Shown: positions 45,937-54,812, counted from the first letter of the stretch. The stretch: DNA of 64,000 nucleotides from Brachybacterium sacelli (GCF_017876545.1 NZ_JAGIOD010000001.1:2170001-2234000); one strand, 5' to 3'. The notes: generated from the letters alone by a model not told the origin. Made by a program: numbers and translations.

Positions 45937-45986
45937 GTTCACGGGGACTACGCTCGGTGTTCACCCGCGGGCGGCATGAATTCACC
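45937..45986 (+). promoter_or_regulatory. PHO-box-like direct repeats upstream of phoU and senX3
   Basis: GTTCACG at 45937-45943, GTTCACC at 45959-45965 and ATTCACC at 45980-45986 are spaced 22 and 21 bp apart, two helical turns each. GTTCACC direct repeats in 11-bp units are the PhoP-binding box of Streptomyces. Lying between phoU and the kinase-regulator operon, they are a likely phosphate-control site; the middle half-units are degenerate. Confidence 0.55.
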
Positions 45987-46039
45987 GGGCCTTGCGATAC
46001 TCCCTGATGAGGATTCCGTCGGACGAAGGAGCAACCACC

Positions 46040-46714
46040 ATGCGCGAGGCGTACCAGAGCGACCTGCGGCACATCGTCGATGACCTGGTCGACATGGCCG
46101 ACCTGGTCGGGACGGCGCTCGAGAACGCGACCCGGTCGCTGCTCGAGGGCGATCTGGGGCTGGCCGAACGGGTGATCGCCGCTGATCCCCACATCGACGA
46201 GCGGCAGGTCGAGCTGGATTCCAAGGCCGTCGAGCTGCTCGCCCGGCAGGCCCCCGTCGCCACCGATCTGCGTCTGCTGGTCGCGGCCCTGCGGATGAGC
46301 TCCTCGCTCGAGCGCATGGGCGATCTGTGCGCCCACGTGGCCCTGGTGGCCCGGCGCACGCACCCGGGGCTGGCCGTCCCCGAGCAGCACCGTGAGCAGA
46401 TCGCCAGGATGTCGTCCCTCGCGGGCGCTGCGCTCGCCGAGGCCTCGCAGGTCATCGCTGAGCGCGACCTGGCGCTGGCGGCTCGGGTCGAGGAGGAGGA
46501 CGACGAGATCGACGAGCTGATGCTGGAGATCTCCCGCGAGATCTCCCGCGGCGAGGGCTATTCCAACGGCCAGATCGTCGACCTCACACTGCTGATCCGC
46601 TTCTACGAGCGGATCGGCGACCACGCCGTCTCGCTCGTGCGTCGCGTGGGCTTCCTGGTCACCGGGGACTCCCTGGACACGCTGCACGAGAGCGTGGACG
46701 TCTCCGAGTTCTGA
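46040..46714 (+). CDS. phoU: PhoU phosphate-signalling protein
   Basis: 224 residues, two three-helix PhoU bundles. Conserved metal-binding helices are seen in DERQVELDSKAVELLARQAP followed by VATDLRLLVAALRMSSSLERMGD, and again in EEDDEIDELMLEI with LLIRFYERIGDHAVSL. PhoU couples the Pst transporter to the SenX3-type kinase and damps signalling when phosphate is plentiful. No pst genes are in the window. Start ATG 46040 has GAAGGAG nine bases upstream; GATACT at 45996-46001 is a -10 candidate. Confidence 0.95.
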   Translation: MREAYQSDLRHIVDDLVDMADLVGTALENATRSLLEGDLGLAERVIAADPHIDERQVELDSKAVELLARQAPVATDLRLLVAALRMSSSLERMGDLCAHVALVARRTHPGLAVPEQHREQIARMSSLAGAALAEASQVIAERDLALAARVEEEDDEIDELMLEISREISRGEGYSNGQIVDLTLLIRFYERIGDHAVSLVRRVGFLVTGDSLDTLHESVDVSEF

Positions 46715-46730
46715 GACCGCCCGGAGCGGC

Positions 46731-47096
46731 TCAGCCGCGGTTGGCGCGGGGGCGCCGGGCGGTCAGGCGCTCCGTGCCCGCCTTGGCGCCGCGCTTGGCC
46801 GCCATCCGCAGCCCCTGCAGCAGGACGCCGGAGACCGTCGCCCACAGCAGCATCTTCCAGATCGGCTGATCATCGACCGGATCCTTGATCGACTCGATCT
46901 CCGATGCGGGCAGACCCTCCTTCTTGGCCTGTTTGCGGCGCTTCTGGGTCTCCTTCTGGGAGGCCTTGGCGGCTTTCAGGGTCGGGGCGTCCTCCCCGAA
47001 GACGGCGCCCCATCCCGCGTTGGCGGCCTTGTTCCCGACCGTGGAGGCGATGATTCCTGCCACCGGCACGGCGATCTTGACGAGTGGATTGGCCAC
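46731..47096 (-). CDS. DUF4235 membrane-associated protein
   Basis: 121 residues. The first helix, VKIAVPVAGIIASTVGNKAANAG, and the second, IWKMLLWATVSGVLLQGLRMA, flank a basic KETQKRRKQAKKEG stretch. This matches DUF4235, a small actinobacterial membrane family without known function. It converges with phoU (16-bp gap) and lies 47 bp after the LCP gene on the same strand. Confidence 0.85.
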   Translation of the reverse strand: MANPLVKIAVPVAGIIASTVGNKAANAGWGAVFGEDAPTLKAAKASQKETQKRRKQAKKEGLPASEIESIKDPVDDQPIWKMLLWATVSGVLLQGLRMAAKRGAKAGTERLTARRPRANRG

Positions 47097-47143
47097 GGGA
47101 TTCCTCCAAGCGGTCGGTCAGCAGCTGGCGCGGGGGCGTCCGG

Positions 47144-48193
47144 TCAGGAGGTCCCCGCGTACTGAGCGTAATAGGTGCCCATGTCGTCCGTGCGCAGTGC
47201 CTCGCGCAGAACGTCCATCGTCTCCTCGTCGGTGGCCACGACGCTCGCCCCGCCGGAGGTGGTCGTGGGGTCCCCGTGGGGGATCGCGAGGAAGTGGAGA
47301 TCGCTGGTGCTCACCGCGCGCATCGACAGTCCGAGCTCCACCATGGTCCCGCCGGACAGCCCCGCATCGGTGGTCAGGTACGGGGAGATCGTCTCCACGG
47401 TGCTCGCCAGCTTGCCCGGGTCGCTCAGCGTGTCGGCGCTGATCAGCTTGCTCGCGATGCCCTCGAGCACCGCCTGCTGGTTCCGGTTGCGCTGGAAGTC
47501 GCCCTCGGAGAACTCCTTGCGCTCCCGGGCGAAGGCCAGGGCCTCTTCGCCGTCGAGGGTCTGGGTGCCCTCGGTGAACTGGTGGCCCTGCGCCTCGAAG
47601 GACTGCGGGACGTCCACGTCGATGCCGCCGAGCGCGTCCACCAGGCCCTCGATGCCCTCGAAGTCGATGAGCGCCACATGGTCGACGGGGACCCCTGCAT
47701 AGTTCTCGACCGCGGTCACCGCGAGCCCCACCCCGCCGTAGGAGAGGGCGGAGTTGATGCGATCCTTGCCGTGGCCCGGTACGTCGATGTAGAGATCGCG
47801 CGGGAACGACATGATGTAGACGCTCTGGTTGTCGTCGGAGACGTGCACCAGCATCATCGCGTCCGAGCGCTGGCCGCTGACATCCTCCGAGGCGGCGTCC
47901 TCGGGGGCGCGCTTGTCCGAGCCCAGCAGCAGGTAGTTGCGCCCGGAGCCCTCGATGGCCTCGGGTCGATCACCGTCGGAGGCGCCGCGGGTGATCTCCA
48001 CGACCGTGCGCTTCTGATAGGAGCTGTTGATGCCGTGGAGATAGTTGGCGACCACGAGCCCCACCGCGACCACGAGCACCGCGACGAGGCCGAGACCGAG
48101 CAGCGCGAAGCGACGCCCGCGGCGCTGGCGCGGATCGGGCTGGTCGTCGTCCTCCCAGTCGGAGGGGAGGTCCACGTCATCGGGGACGTTCAT
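47144..48193 (-). CDS. LytR-CpsA-Psr (LCP) family wall-polymer ligase
   Basis: 349 residues, ordinary LCP length. An acidic cytoplasmic N-terminus precedes one membrane helix (about 28-50). The extracellular LCP domain begins NYLLLGSDKRAPEDAA, with MSFPRDLYIDVPGHGKDRI, ALGGIDVDVPQSFEAQGHQF and ALAFARERKEFSEGDFQRNR, the last supplying the conserved Arg residues that bind the polyprenyl pyrophosphate. It follows trmB by 50 bp on the same strand. With the 854-residue paralogue it gives two LCP ligases in the window. Confidence 0.94.
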   Translation of the reverse strand: MNVPDDVDLPSDWEDDDQPDPRQRRGRRFALLGLGLVAVLVVAVGLVVANYLHGINSSYQKRTVVEITRGASDGDRPEAIEGSGRNYLLLGSDKRAPEDAASEDVSGQRSDAMMLVHVSDDNQSVYIMSFPRDLYIDVPGHGKDRINSALSYGGVGLAVTAVENYAGVPVDHVALIDFEGIEGLVDALGGIDVDVPQSFEAQGHQFTEGTQTLDGEEALAFARERKEFSEGDFQRNRNQQAVLEGIASKLISADTLSDPGKLASTVETISPYLTTDAGLSGGTMVELGLSMRAVSTSDLHFLAIPHGDPTTTSGGASVVATDEETMDVLREALRTDDMGTYYAQYAGTS

Positions 48194-48243
48194 ACGGGCT
48201 CGCTCTCACACGGTGTCGCCGTGGCGACGGAGGTCCTGTGAAT

Positions 48244-49068
48244 CTAGGCCGGGGAATGTCCGGAATGCCGGGGCAGCCGGATATACCCGAGGTCCCATAC
48301 TAAGCGCCCGGCGCGCCGTCCCTTGGCCTCGAAGCTGGTCTTCACACGACCCTCGAATCGCGGCGCCCAGCCGGTGGCGTTCATCCCCTCCGGGAGAGTG
48401 TCGCTGCTGTGGTCACCGGGTCGTGGACCCTCGGGGTGCAGGAGCTCGAGCTCCTCACGGGCATCGAGGTGGGCCCGCATGTGATGGGCGTACTGCGCCC
48501 AGTCGGTCGCCAGGCGGAACCTCGCCCCGTCGGCCAGCAGCGGGAGCACCGCATCCAGGAACGGCGGGTTGATCAGGCGGCGCTTGTGGTGGCGGGACTT
48601 GGGCCAGGGGTCGGAGAAGTAGACCCACAGCTGCGCGATCGAGGCCTCCGGCAGCAGCACGGGCAGGCCCCGCTGGGCGTCCAGCGGGAGCAGGCGGATG
48701 TTTCGCGGGCGGCCCGCTCGGTCGATCCGGCTGAGGGTCTGGGCGAGCCCCGGCCGGTAGACCTCGACGGCGAGGTGATCGCGCTGGGGATTCTCGGCGG
48801 CGGCCGCGACGATGTTCTCACCCAGGCCGCTGCCCACCTCGACGACGAGTTCCGCGCGACGGCCGAAGACCTCCTCGAGGTCGAGGGTCGCCCCGGGGGC
48901 CGGCACTGTGTCGCGCTCGCCGCGCGGCGGATCGAGCACGTACTCCTCGGACAGCCGGTCCCAGGCGTTCTGCCGGCTCGGGGAGAGCCGCTCGCCGCGG
49001 CGGACGAAGGAGACGATCTCGCGAGGGGGCTTCGGTGCCCGGTCCTCAGCCGGCACGGCGGACGGCAC
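48244..49068 (-). CDS. trmB: tRNA (guanine46-N7)-methyltransferase
   Basis: 274 residues. It makes m7G46 in the variable loop of tRNAs using SAM. REIVSFVRRGERLSPSRQNA at the N-terminus, VVEVGSGLGENIVAAA (SAM loop), LAVEVYRPGLAQTL, LLPLDAQRGL and LWVYFSDPWPKSRHHKRRLI are diagnostic of TrmB. The start at ATG 49068 overlaps the Rieske gene by 23 bp; a GTG at 49056 would shorten the overlap. It is followed by the LCP gene. Confidence 0.95.
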   Translation of the reverse strand: MPSAVPAEDRAPKPPREIVSFVRRGERLSPSRQNAWDRLSEEYVLDPPRGERDTVPAPGATLDLEEVFGRRAELVVEVGSGLGENIVAAAAENPQRDHLAVEVYRPGLAQTLSRIDRAGRPRNIRLLPLDAQRGLPVLLPEASIAQLWVYFSDPWPKSRHHKRRLINPPFLDAVLPLLADGARFRLATDWAQYAHHMRAHLDAREELELLHPEGPRPGDHSSDTLPEGMNATGWAPRFEGRVKTSFEAKGRRAGRLVWDLGYIRLPRHSGHSPA

Positions 49069-49474
49069 CGTTGTCGACGACCACGTCCACCTCGGGCAGG
49101 TGACGGGTCGCCGGGCCGGCCAGCACCTCGCCGGTGGACGCGTCGAACTTCGAACCGTGGCACGGGCAGTCCAGCTCCTCCTGCACCTGGCTCAGGGCAC
49201 AGCCGTTATGGGTGCAGTAGCCGGAGTAGGCGGCGATGTCCTCGCCACTGCCGCGCACCAGCAGCACGAAGGGCATCTGGCCGCCGAAGTTGACCAGGGT
49301 GGAGGCGTTCTCCGGGACCTCGTCCAGGGAGACCGACCCGTCCTCGGCGCGGACGGGCTCAGGGGTGTCGCTGCCCTCGCCCTCCGGGCCGCAGGCAGCC
49401 AGGGTGCCGAGGCCCGCGGCGGAGGCGGGCAGCAGGAGGGCGAGACGACGGGAGAGGCACGGACGACGTTCCAT
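49046..49474 (-). CDS. Rieske [2Fe-2S] lipoprotein
   Basis: 142 residues. An N-terminal signal with lipobox TLAAC predicts a lipid-anchored protein facing outside. The Rieske motifs are YCTHNGCAL and CPCHGSKFD, giving two Cys and two His ligands. GEVLAGPATRHLPEVDVVVD is the usual domain end. No cytochrome b or oxygenase partner is nearby, so the redox partner is unknown. The start ATG 49474 lies six bases after minus-strand TATCCT; frame continues upstream without homology. Confidence 0.93.
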   Translation of the reverse strand: MERRPCLSRRLALLLPASAAGLGTLAACGPEGEGSDTPEPVRAEDGSVSLDEVPENASTLVNFGGQMPFVLLVRGSGEDIAAYSGYCTHNGCALSQVQEELDCPCHGSKFDASTGEVLAGPATRHLPEVDVVVDNGAVRRAG

Positions 49475-49480
49475 CCCCCC

Positions 49481-49486
49481 AGGATA
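49481..49486 (-). promoter_or_regulatory. Leaderless -10 box for the Rieske gene
   Basis: Minus-strand TATCCT is followed by six G residues and ATG 49474. Confidence 0.65.
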
Positions 49487-49512
49487 ACGAGCCTTGCTGA
49501 GCGGAGCCGCTC

Positions 49513-50079
49513 TCACACGTCGGCGGCCTCGACGTCTCGCGGGTCCCAGGTGCGCAGACCCTCGGCCCGCCAGCCCCGCGCCGTCACCGCGTCGAGCGCC
49601 TCGCGCCTGCGGGCGGGGGTGAGCCGGTCGAGGTAGAGGGTGCCGTCGAGATGGTCGACCTCGTGCTGCAGGGCCCGGGCGAGCACACCGCCGGTGTCCT
49701 CGACGGTGACCTCCTGGCCCGAGAGATCGATCCCGCTCACGCGTGCCCCGCGGTGACGGGCCGTCGGGAAGCCCTCCCCGGGCACGGACAGGCACCCCTC
49801 CAGCGTCTCCTCGTCCAGCTCGATTCCCCCGAAGCGCTCGAGCCGCGGATTGATGACGACGCCCCGTCGCACCACGTCCTCGGCATCCGCACAGGAGTAG
49901 ACGAACAGCCGCCAGCGCGCGCCGACCTGCGGAGCGGCCAGTCCCGCGCCGTCGGCCGCGTCGTTCGTCTCGAACATGTCCGCGACCAGGGCGCGGATGT
50001 CGTCGGTGATCTCGCGGACGCGGCGGGTGCGCTGGGTCAGGGCGCGGTGGCCGACGATCGTGATCGGGCGGACGCTCAT
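49513..50079 (-). CDS. def: Peptide deformylase
   Basis: 188 residues. It removes the formyl group from nascent N-terminal Met. The three metal/active-site motifs are present: GLAAPQVGARW, EGCLSVPGE and the HExxH box as QHEVDHLDG. RPITIVGHRALTQRTRRV is a typical N-terminal block. ATG 50079 overlaps the stop of the YihY gene (ATGA), so the two are cotranslated. The Rieske gene follows with its own promoter. Confidence 0.96.
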   Translation of the reverse strand: MSVRPITIVGHRALTQRTRRVREITDDIRALVADMFETNDAADGAGLAAPQVGARWRLFVYSCADAEDVVRRGVVINPRLERFGGIELDEETLEGCLSVPGEGFPTARHRGARVSGIDLSGQEVTVEDTGGVLARALQHEVDHLDGTLYLDRLTPARRREALDAVTARGWRAEGLRTWDPRDVEAADV

Positions 50080-51257
50080 GCGGTGCGGTCTCCTGTGCTC
50101 GGGGAATCGGGTGGGCCCGTCGGCCCGGGAGGATCCGTGGAGTCGGGATCGGGGGAGACGCGGTATGCGGTCGGTGGGTTCACGGCCAGCGGATTGCGGG
50201 CATCGACGATCCACGGTCCGCGCGGACGGTGCAGGCTCTCCCCGGTCCTCGCCGAGGCGGCGACCTCCCGGCCCAGCTCCTCGGCCTCGGCAGCGTCCCG
50301 GGCCAGGAAATCCAGGGTGTGGGTGGCATGGGAGTCCAGCACGATGCTGTCCCAGGCGTCGAATCCGCTGGCGATCTGCCGGGCCCTGAGGAACTCGGCG
50401 TCCAGCGCCGCGCCCGAGACGATCACGATGTTGGCCAGCCACAGCAGCAGCAGGATCGCGATCAGTCCGTTCAGCACCGTCAGCACCTCCGTGACGCGGG
50501 TCGCGTACACCAGCAGCCGGCCGGCGAGCAGAGCGGCGCCGAAGAGCACCAGCACCGACAGGATCGAGCCCAGGGACATCAGGCGGTAGCGGGGCAGGCG
50601 CACGTTGGGGAACAGGTAGTAGGCCAGCGACACCCCGAGAATCAGGATCACCAGCAGGATCGGCCACTTCACCAGGTTCCAGGCGTTGAAGGCGATGCGG
50701 GGGATGCCGATGAAGTCACCGATGCGCTGGGAGGCCTCGCCGCCGACGATGATCATGCCGAAGGCCAGCAGCACCACTGCCACCATCAGCACCGTCTCGC
50801 CGAACACGATGGTGCGGAACCACAGGAACGGTCTGCCCTCGCGGGTGTCGTAGACGCGGTGCAGGGCGCGGTGGAACGCGGCGACCCCGTTGGAGGCGGA
50901 CAGCAGCGAGCCGATGGTGCCCAGCGTCAGCCCCAGCAGCCCGCCGCTGGTGGAGGAGACGGCGTGGATGGCGGTGAGGAACGGGCTGGGGTCCAGTGTC
51001 GGGAAGATCTCCAGGAACATCCCGGAGAACGCCTTGAGGGTCTCGGCCTCGATGCCGATCAGCGACATCATCGACACCGCCGCGACCGCACCCGGGAACA
51101 CCGAGAGCACCACGTAGAAGGTCATGGTGCCTGCCACGTCCCACACCTGGATGTCCAGCAGTCGCATCCGCACGCGATTCAGGACATGCAGGATGCTCAG
51201 CCGAGGTCGGACGTACTCGACCACCGGCTTCGGCCGACGGGGGCGGGGTGCGGTCAC
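50076..51257 (-). CDS. YihY/BrkB-family membrane protein
   Basis: 393 residues. Six membrane helices span about 35-290. The family opening is MTFYVVLSVFPGAVAAVSMM, followed by TIGSLLSASNGVAAFHRALH and VYDTREGRPFLW, then ILILGVSLAYYLFPNVRLPR and LLLWLANIVIVSGAALDAE. The C-terminus is disordered and Pro-rich. YihY proteins are of unsettled function, once called ribonuclease BN by error. It overlaps def by four bases. Confidence 0.92.
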   Translation of the reverse strand: MTAPRPRRPKPVVEYVRPRLSILHVLNRVRMRLLDIQVWDVAGTMTFYVVLSVFPGAVAAVSMMSLIGIEAETLKAFSGMFLEIFPTLDPSPFLTAIHAVSSTSGGLLGLTLGTIGSLLSASNGVAAFHRALHRVYDTREGRPFLWFRTIVFGETVLMVAVVLLAFGMIIVGGEASQRIGDFIGIPRIAFNAWNLVKWPILLVILILGVSLAYYLFPNVRLPRYRLMSLGSILSVLVLFGAALLAGRLLVYATRVTEVLTVLNGLIAILLLLWLANIVIVSGAALDAEFLRARQIASGFDAWDSIVLDSHATHTLDFLARDAAEAEELGREVAASARTGESLHRPRGPWIVDARNPLAVNPPTAYRVSPDPDSTDPPGPTGPPDSPSTGDRTA

Positions 51258-51367
51258 CGTGTGCTCGTGCTCCGGGCTGAGGAGGAAGGTCAGGACGCCC
51301 GGAGCCTATGCCACCGGGGCATCGGATGCCGGGACCATGCCGGGCCGGGGAAGGGCCCGGGCGCGGC

Positions 51368-53914
51368 TCAGGCCTCCTCGATGATGTCATCGGGATCTGT
51401 GAGCGCGGGGTACTCCCACGGGTCCTCGGGGTCCTTGGGTACGTACGAGGTCACGATGGTCCCGTCGGCGCGCTGGTCACCGAGGCCGACGGGGGAGGCC
51501 AGCACCGCGTCGTCGAGCACGGGGCCCTGGTCCGCGAGCGGCACCGAGGCGCCGGCGGCCGTGACCGCGACGCTGCGGCCGCGCACCGTGACCTCGAGCT
51601 CCGCACCCGTCTCGAGGGTGAGGATGATCTCCTCGGGCAGCACGCGCACGCGGACGCGGGAACCGCGCACCGTCAGCGGGAAGGACAGCTCCGGCCAGCC
51701 CTCGGGCAGGCGCGGGTCGAAGGAGAGCCGCCCCTCCTCGTGGCGCATGCCGCCGAAGCCGTGCACCAGAGCGTTCCACACCCCGCCCGCGGAGGCCACG
51801 TGCACCCCGTCGGAGGTGTTGCCGTGCAGGTCGGCGAGATCCACGAACAGACCGGCCCGGAAGTAGTCCAGCGCCGCCTTCTGGTGGCCCACCTCTGCCG
51901 CCATGATCGACTGCACCACCGCCGAGAGGGAGGAGTCGCCCGTGGTGATGGGGTCGTAGTACTCGAAGTCGGCGCGCTTCTCCTCGGCGCTGAACTCGCT
52001 GCCGCGCAGGAAGAGGGCGAGCACCACATCGGCCTGCTTGAGCACCTGGAAGCGGTAGATCACCAGCGGGTGGAAGTTCAGAAGCAGCGGGAAGGCCTCG
52101 GGTGGGGTGCTGGAGAGGTCCCAGACCTCGCGTTCGAGGAAGCGATCCTCCTGCAGATGGATGCCCAGGGACTCGTCCTTGGCGACAAACATGCCGTCGG
52201 CGCAGGCGTCCCACTGCTCGAGCTCGAGCGGATCGAGGTCGAGCTCCGCCAGCAGCACCTGGTGCGCCCCCTCGTCGGCGTCCCGCAGCTCGCGCACGGC
52301 CCGGGCCGCCCGCCGCAGGTTGTGGCGGGCCATGACGTTGGTGAACATGTTGTTGTTGACCACCGTCGTGTACTCGTCGGGCCCGGTCACGCCGTTGATG
52401 TGGAAGCTGGCATCGCCCCCGGCGGTCAGCCGCCAGAACCCCAGATCGGCCCACATCCGGGCCGTCTCGACCAGCACCCGCACCCCGTCACGGTGCTGGA
52501 AGTCGACGTCGCCTGTGACGTCGACGTACTGGGAGAAAGCATAGGACACATCGGCGTTGATGTGGTACTGCGCGGTGCCCGCCGCGTAGTAGGCCGAGGC
52601 CTCGTCCCCGTTGATGGTGCGCCAGGGGAACAGCGCCCCGCGCTGGTTGAGCTCCCGGGCGCGTTCGCGCGCCTTGGGCAGCAGGTTGCTGCGGAAGCGC
52701 AGGGCGTTGCGGGCCCAGCTGGGCTCGGTGAAGGTCAGGAAGGGGACGACGTAGATCTCGGTGTCCCAGAAGTAGTGGCCCTCGTAGCCGGAGCCGGTGA
52801 GCCCCTTGGCCGGGATACCCCACTGGTCCGAGCGCGCCGCGGCCTGGGCGAGCTGGAAGAGGCACCAGCGGGTGGCCTGCTGCTCGACCGGCATGCCCGG
52901 CATCTGCACGTCCGAACGCTCCCAGAAATCGGTGAGGTAGGCGTGCTGATCGCGGTACTGGGCCTCGAACCCGACGGCGCGCACCCGGTCCAGGGTGCGC
53001 CGGCAGCGGTCGAACAGCTCGCGATGGGGCACGGAGCGGGAGGAGTGGTAGGCGACCGCCTTGCGGACCGTCAGCGAACCCCCCTGCTCGAGGTGGGCGC
53101 GGAACACCTGTCGGCCGCGGTCGGCGCTGGTGTCCACCAGCTGCTCGACCTCGGCGTCGGACTCGACGGTGTGGTCCGCACCGACGGCGAGGGTCATGCC
53201 CGAGTCGGCCGCCCGGTATCCCAGCAGCATCCGCCGCTCGCTGTGCCAGTCCTGCAGCGGCTCGAGCACGCGATGGGAGAAGTCCGTGGTCCGGCGCGGG
53301 TCGTCCGTGGTGGTCAGCGGCGTCCCGTCCACGCCCCGGCCGTAGTCGTCGGTGATGTCCTGGCGGTTGATGATCTGGGAGGACACCGCGATCGGGGCGG
53401 AACCGTCGAGCATCGTGACCTGGAGGGTCATCAGCGCGAGGTGCCGTTGGGTGAAGGAGACCATCCGGGAGGTGGAGACCTTCACCCGCTTGCCGGCCGG
53501 GGTGCGCCAGATCAGCTCGCGGCGCAGCACGCCCTCGCGGAAGTCGATCCAGCGCTCGTACTCGACGAGATCCGCGATCGACAGCAGCAGCGGCTCGTCG
53601 TCGACGTACAGCTTCATCACGGTCGAGTCCGGCACCGAGATCATGGTCTGCCCGGTGCGCGCGAAGCCGAAGGCGGACTCCGCGTGGTTGATCTGCCAGG
53701 TCTCGTGGAAGCCGTTGAGGAAGGTGCCGTGGCTGTCCACGTCGCGGCCCTCCGCGGGGGTGCCGCGCATCCCGAGATAGCCGTTGGCCGTGGTGAACAG
53801 GGTCTCCAGCAGTCCGAGATCCCCGCCCGGGCGGGACTCCACGAGGCGCCACTCGTCCAGCGGCAGATGGGTGCGGTCGACGGGGTCGGCGGGCAGCGAG
53901 CGCAGACGGGTCAC
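51368..53914 (-). CDS. Glycoside hydrolase family 65 disaccharide phosphorylase
   Basis: 848 residues. It phosphorolyses an alpha-disaccharide (maltose, trehalose, kojibiose or nigerose type) to beta-glucose 1-phosphate and glucose. The N-terminal beta-sandwich has TLFTTANGYLGMRGTPAEG. The (alpha/alpha)6 barrel has GLTGSGYEGHYFWDTEIYVV and the catalytic acid in NGVTGPDEYTTVVNNNMFTN. A small C-terminal beta domain ends the chain. It overlaps the upstream beta-phosphoglucomutase gene by 4 bp (ATGA), which converts the product to glucose 6-phosphate. Exact linkage specificity is not readable. Confidence 0.94.
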   Translation of the reverse strand: MTRLRSLPADPVDRTHLPLDEWRLVESRPGGDLGLLETLFTTANGYLGMRGTPAEGRDVDSHGTFLNGFHETWQINHAESAFGFARTGQTMISVPDSTVMKLYVDDEPLLLSIADLVEYERWIDFREGVLRRELIWRTPAGKRVKVSTSRMVSFTQRHLALMTLQVTMLDGSAPIAVSSQIINRQDITDDYGRGVDGTPLTTTDDPRRTTDFSHRVLEPLQDWHSERRMLLGYRAADSGMTLAVGADHTVESDAEVEQLVDTSADRGRQVFRAHLEQGGSLTVRKAVAYHSSRSVPHRELFDRCRRTLDRVRAVGFEAQYRDQHAYLTDFWERSDVQMPGMPVEQQATRWCLFQLAQAAARSDQWGIPAKGLTGSGYEGHYFWDTEIYVVPFLTFTEPSWARNALRFRSNLLPKARERARELNQRGALFPWRTINGDEASAYYAAGTAQYHINADVSYAFSQYVDVTGDVDFQHRDGVRVLVETARMWADLGFWRLTAGGDASFHINGVTGPDEYTTVVNNNMFTNVMARHNLRRAARAVRELRDADEGAHQVLLAELDLDPLELEQWDACADGMFVAKDESLGIHLQEDRFLEREVWDLSSTPPEAFPLLLNFHPLVIYRFQVLKQADVVLALFLRGSEFSAEEKRADFEYYDPITTGDSSLSAVVQSIMAAEVGHQKAALDYFRAGLFVDLADLHGNTSDGVHVASAGGVWNALVHGFGGMRHEEGRLSFDPRLPEGWPELSFPLTVRGSRVRVRVLPEEIILTLETGAELEVTVRGRSVAVTAAGASVPLADQGPVLDDAVLASPVGLGDQRADGTIVTSYVPKDPEDPWEYPALTDPDDIIEEA

Positions 53915-54648
53915 GCGATCTCCTCCAGGTCGGACACGACGAGGGTGGCACCGGCCGCGGTGAGCGCGTCGGCCCCCACCCCGCGGTCCACCCCGACGAC
54001 GGCCCCGAATCCGCCGTCGGCCCCGGCGCGCACCCCGGAGACGGCGTCCTCGTAGACCACGGCCTCGGTGGCCTCTGCGCCCAGCAGGTGGGCGGCATGG
54101 AGGAACGTGGCGGGGGAGGGCTTGCCGGGAAGGCCCTCGCGCGCGGCGACGTTCCCGTCGACGAGGGGCGAGAACCGCCCCAGCAGCCCGGCGCCGCGCA
54201 GCACCTCCTCGGCGTTGCGGGAGGAGGACACGACCGCGGCCCGGGCATCCGGCCCGAGGGCCTCGAGGTAGGCGAGGGTCCCCGGGTAGGGGGCGACGCC
54301 CTCGCTCCGCAGCAGGGTCAGCACCAGGTCGTTCTTGCGATTGCCGAGCCCGCGGACGGTCTCCTCGCCCACCGGCTGGTCGCCGGGGTCCGCGTCGGCC
54401 CCCTCCGGCAGCTCGAGACCGCGGGAGAGGAGGAAGGAGCGCACCCCGTCGTAGCGGGGACGGCCGTCGACGTGGGCGAAGTAGTCCTCATCGGTGTAGG
54501 GCTCCGGGATCCCGCGCCCCGTGAGGAACGCGCTGAACATGCGGGCCCAGGCCCGCATGTGGACCTCGGCCGTCGGCGTGATGACGCCGTCGAGGTCGAA
54601 GAGGTGCACGGAGAAGTCGGACGGTCGGAAGGCGGCCTCGGCAGTCAC
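53911..54648 (-). CDS. Beta-phosphoglucomutase-family HAD enzyme
   Basis: About 245 residues. Motif I is HLFDLDGVITPTAEVH, whose first Asp is phosphorylated. Motif II is AVVSSSRNAEEVLRGAGL, GLPGKPSPATF carries the Lys, and VVYEDAVSGVRAGADGGFG is motif IV. It isomerises beta-glucose 1-phosphate to glucose 6-phosphate, completing the GH65 pathway. The start is set at GTG 54648, seven bases after minus-strand TACGAT. The ATG at 54657 overlaps that -10 box, and a longer frame reaches 54678. Confidence 0.9.
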   Translation of the reverse strand: MTAEAAFRPSDFSVHLFDLDGVITPTAEVHMRAWARMFSAFLTGRGIPEPYTDEDYFAHVDGRPRYDGVRSFLLSRGLELPEGADADPGDQPVGEETVRGLGNRKNDLVLTLLRSEGVAPYPGTLAYLEALGPDARAAVVSSSRNAEEVLRGAGLLGRFSPLVDGNVAAREGLPGKPSPATFLHAAHLLGAEATEAVVYEDAVSGVRAGADGGFGAVVGVDRGVGADALTAAGATLVVSDLEEIA

Positions 54649-54655
54649 GCCGGCC

Positions 54656-54661
54656 ATCGTA
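54656..54661 (-). promoter_or_regulatory. Leaderless -10 box for the beta-phosphoglucomutase/GH65 operon
   Basis: Minus-strand TACGAT is followed by GGCCGGC and GTG 54648. It has the same arrangement as the tetR promoter, including a false ATG inside the box. Confidence 0.65.
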
Positions 54662-54812
54662 CGGGCCCCGCCCGGCACACCGGGGCACGGGCGCGTTCGC
54701 TCACAGCCGCTCCCGCTCCGTGGCGCCCTCTGCGCCGGTCGACTAGTCTTCGAGGGTCCGCGCCCGCGCGAGCGCGCCGGTGCGGAGCGGTCCGACCCCT
54801 GCCGAGGAGAGA

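Noticed and set aside
51308..54055. A 915-codon plus-strand open frame opposite the GH65 gene
   Set aside because: Composition is rich in His, Val, Gly, Arg and Glu without domains; the GH65 motifs on the other strand are unmistakable.
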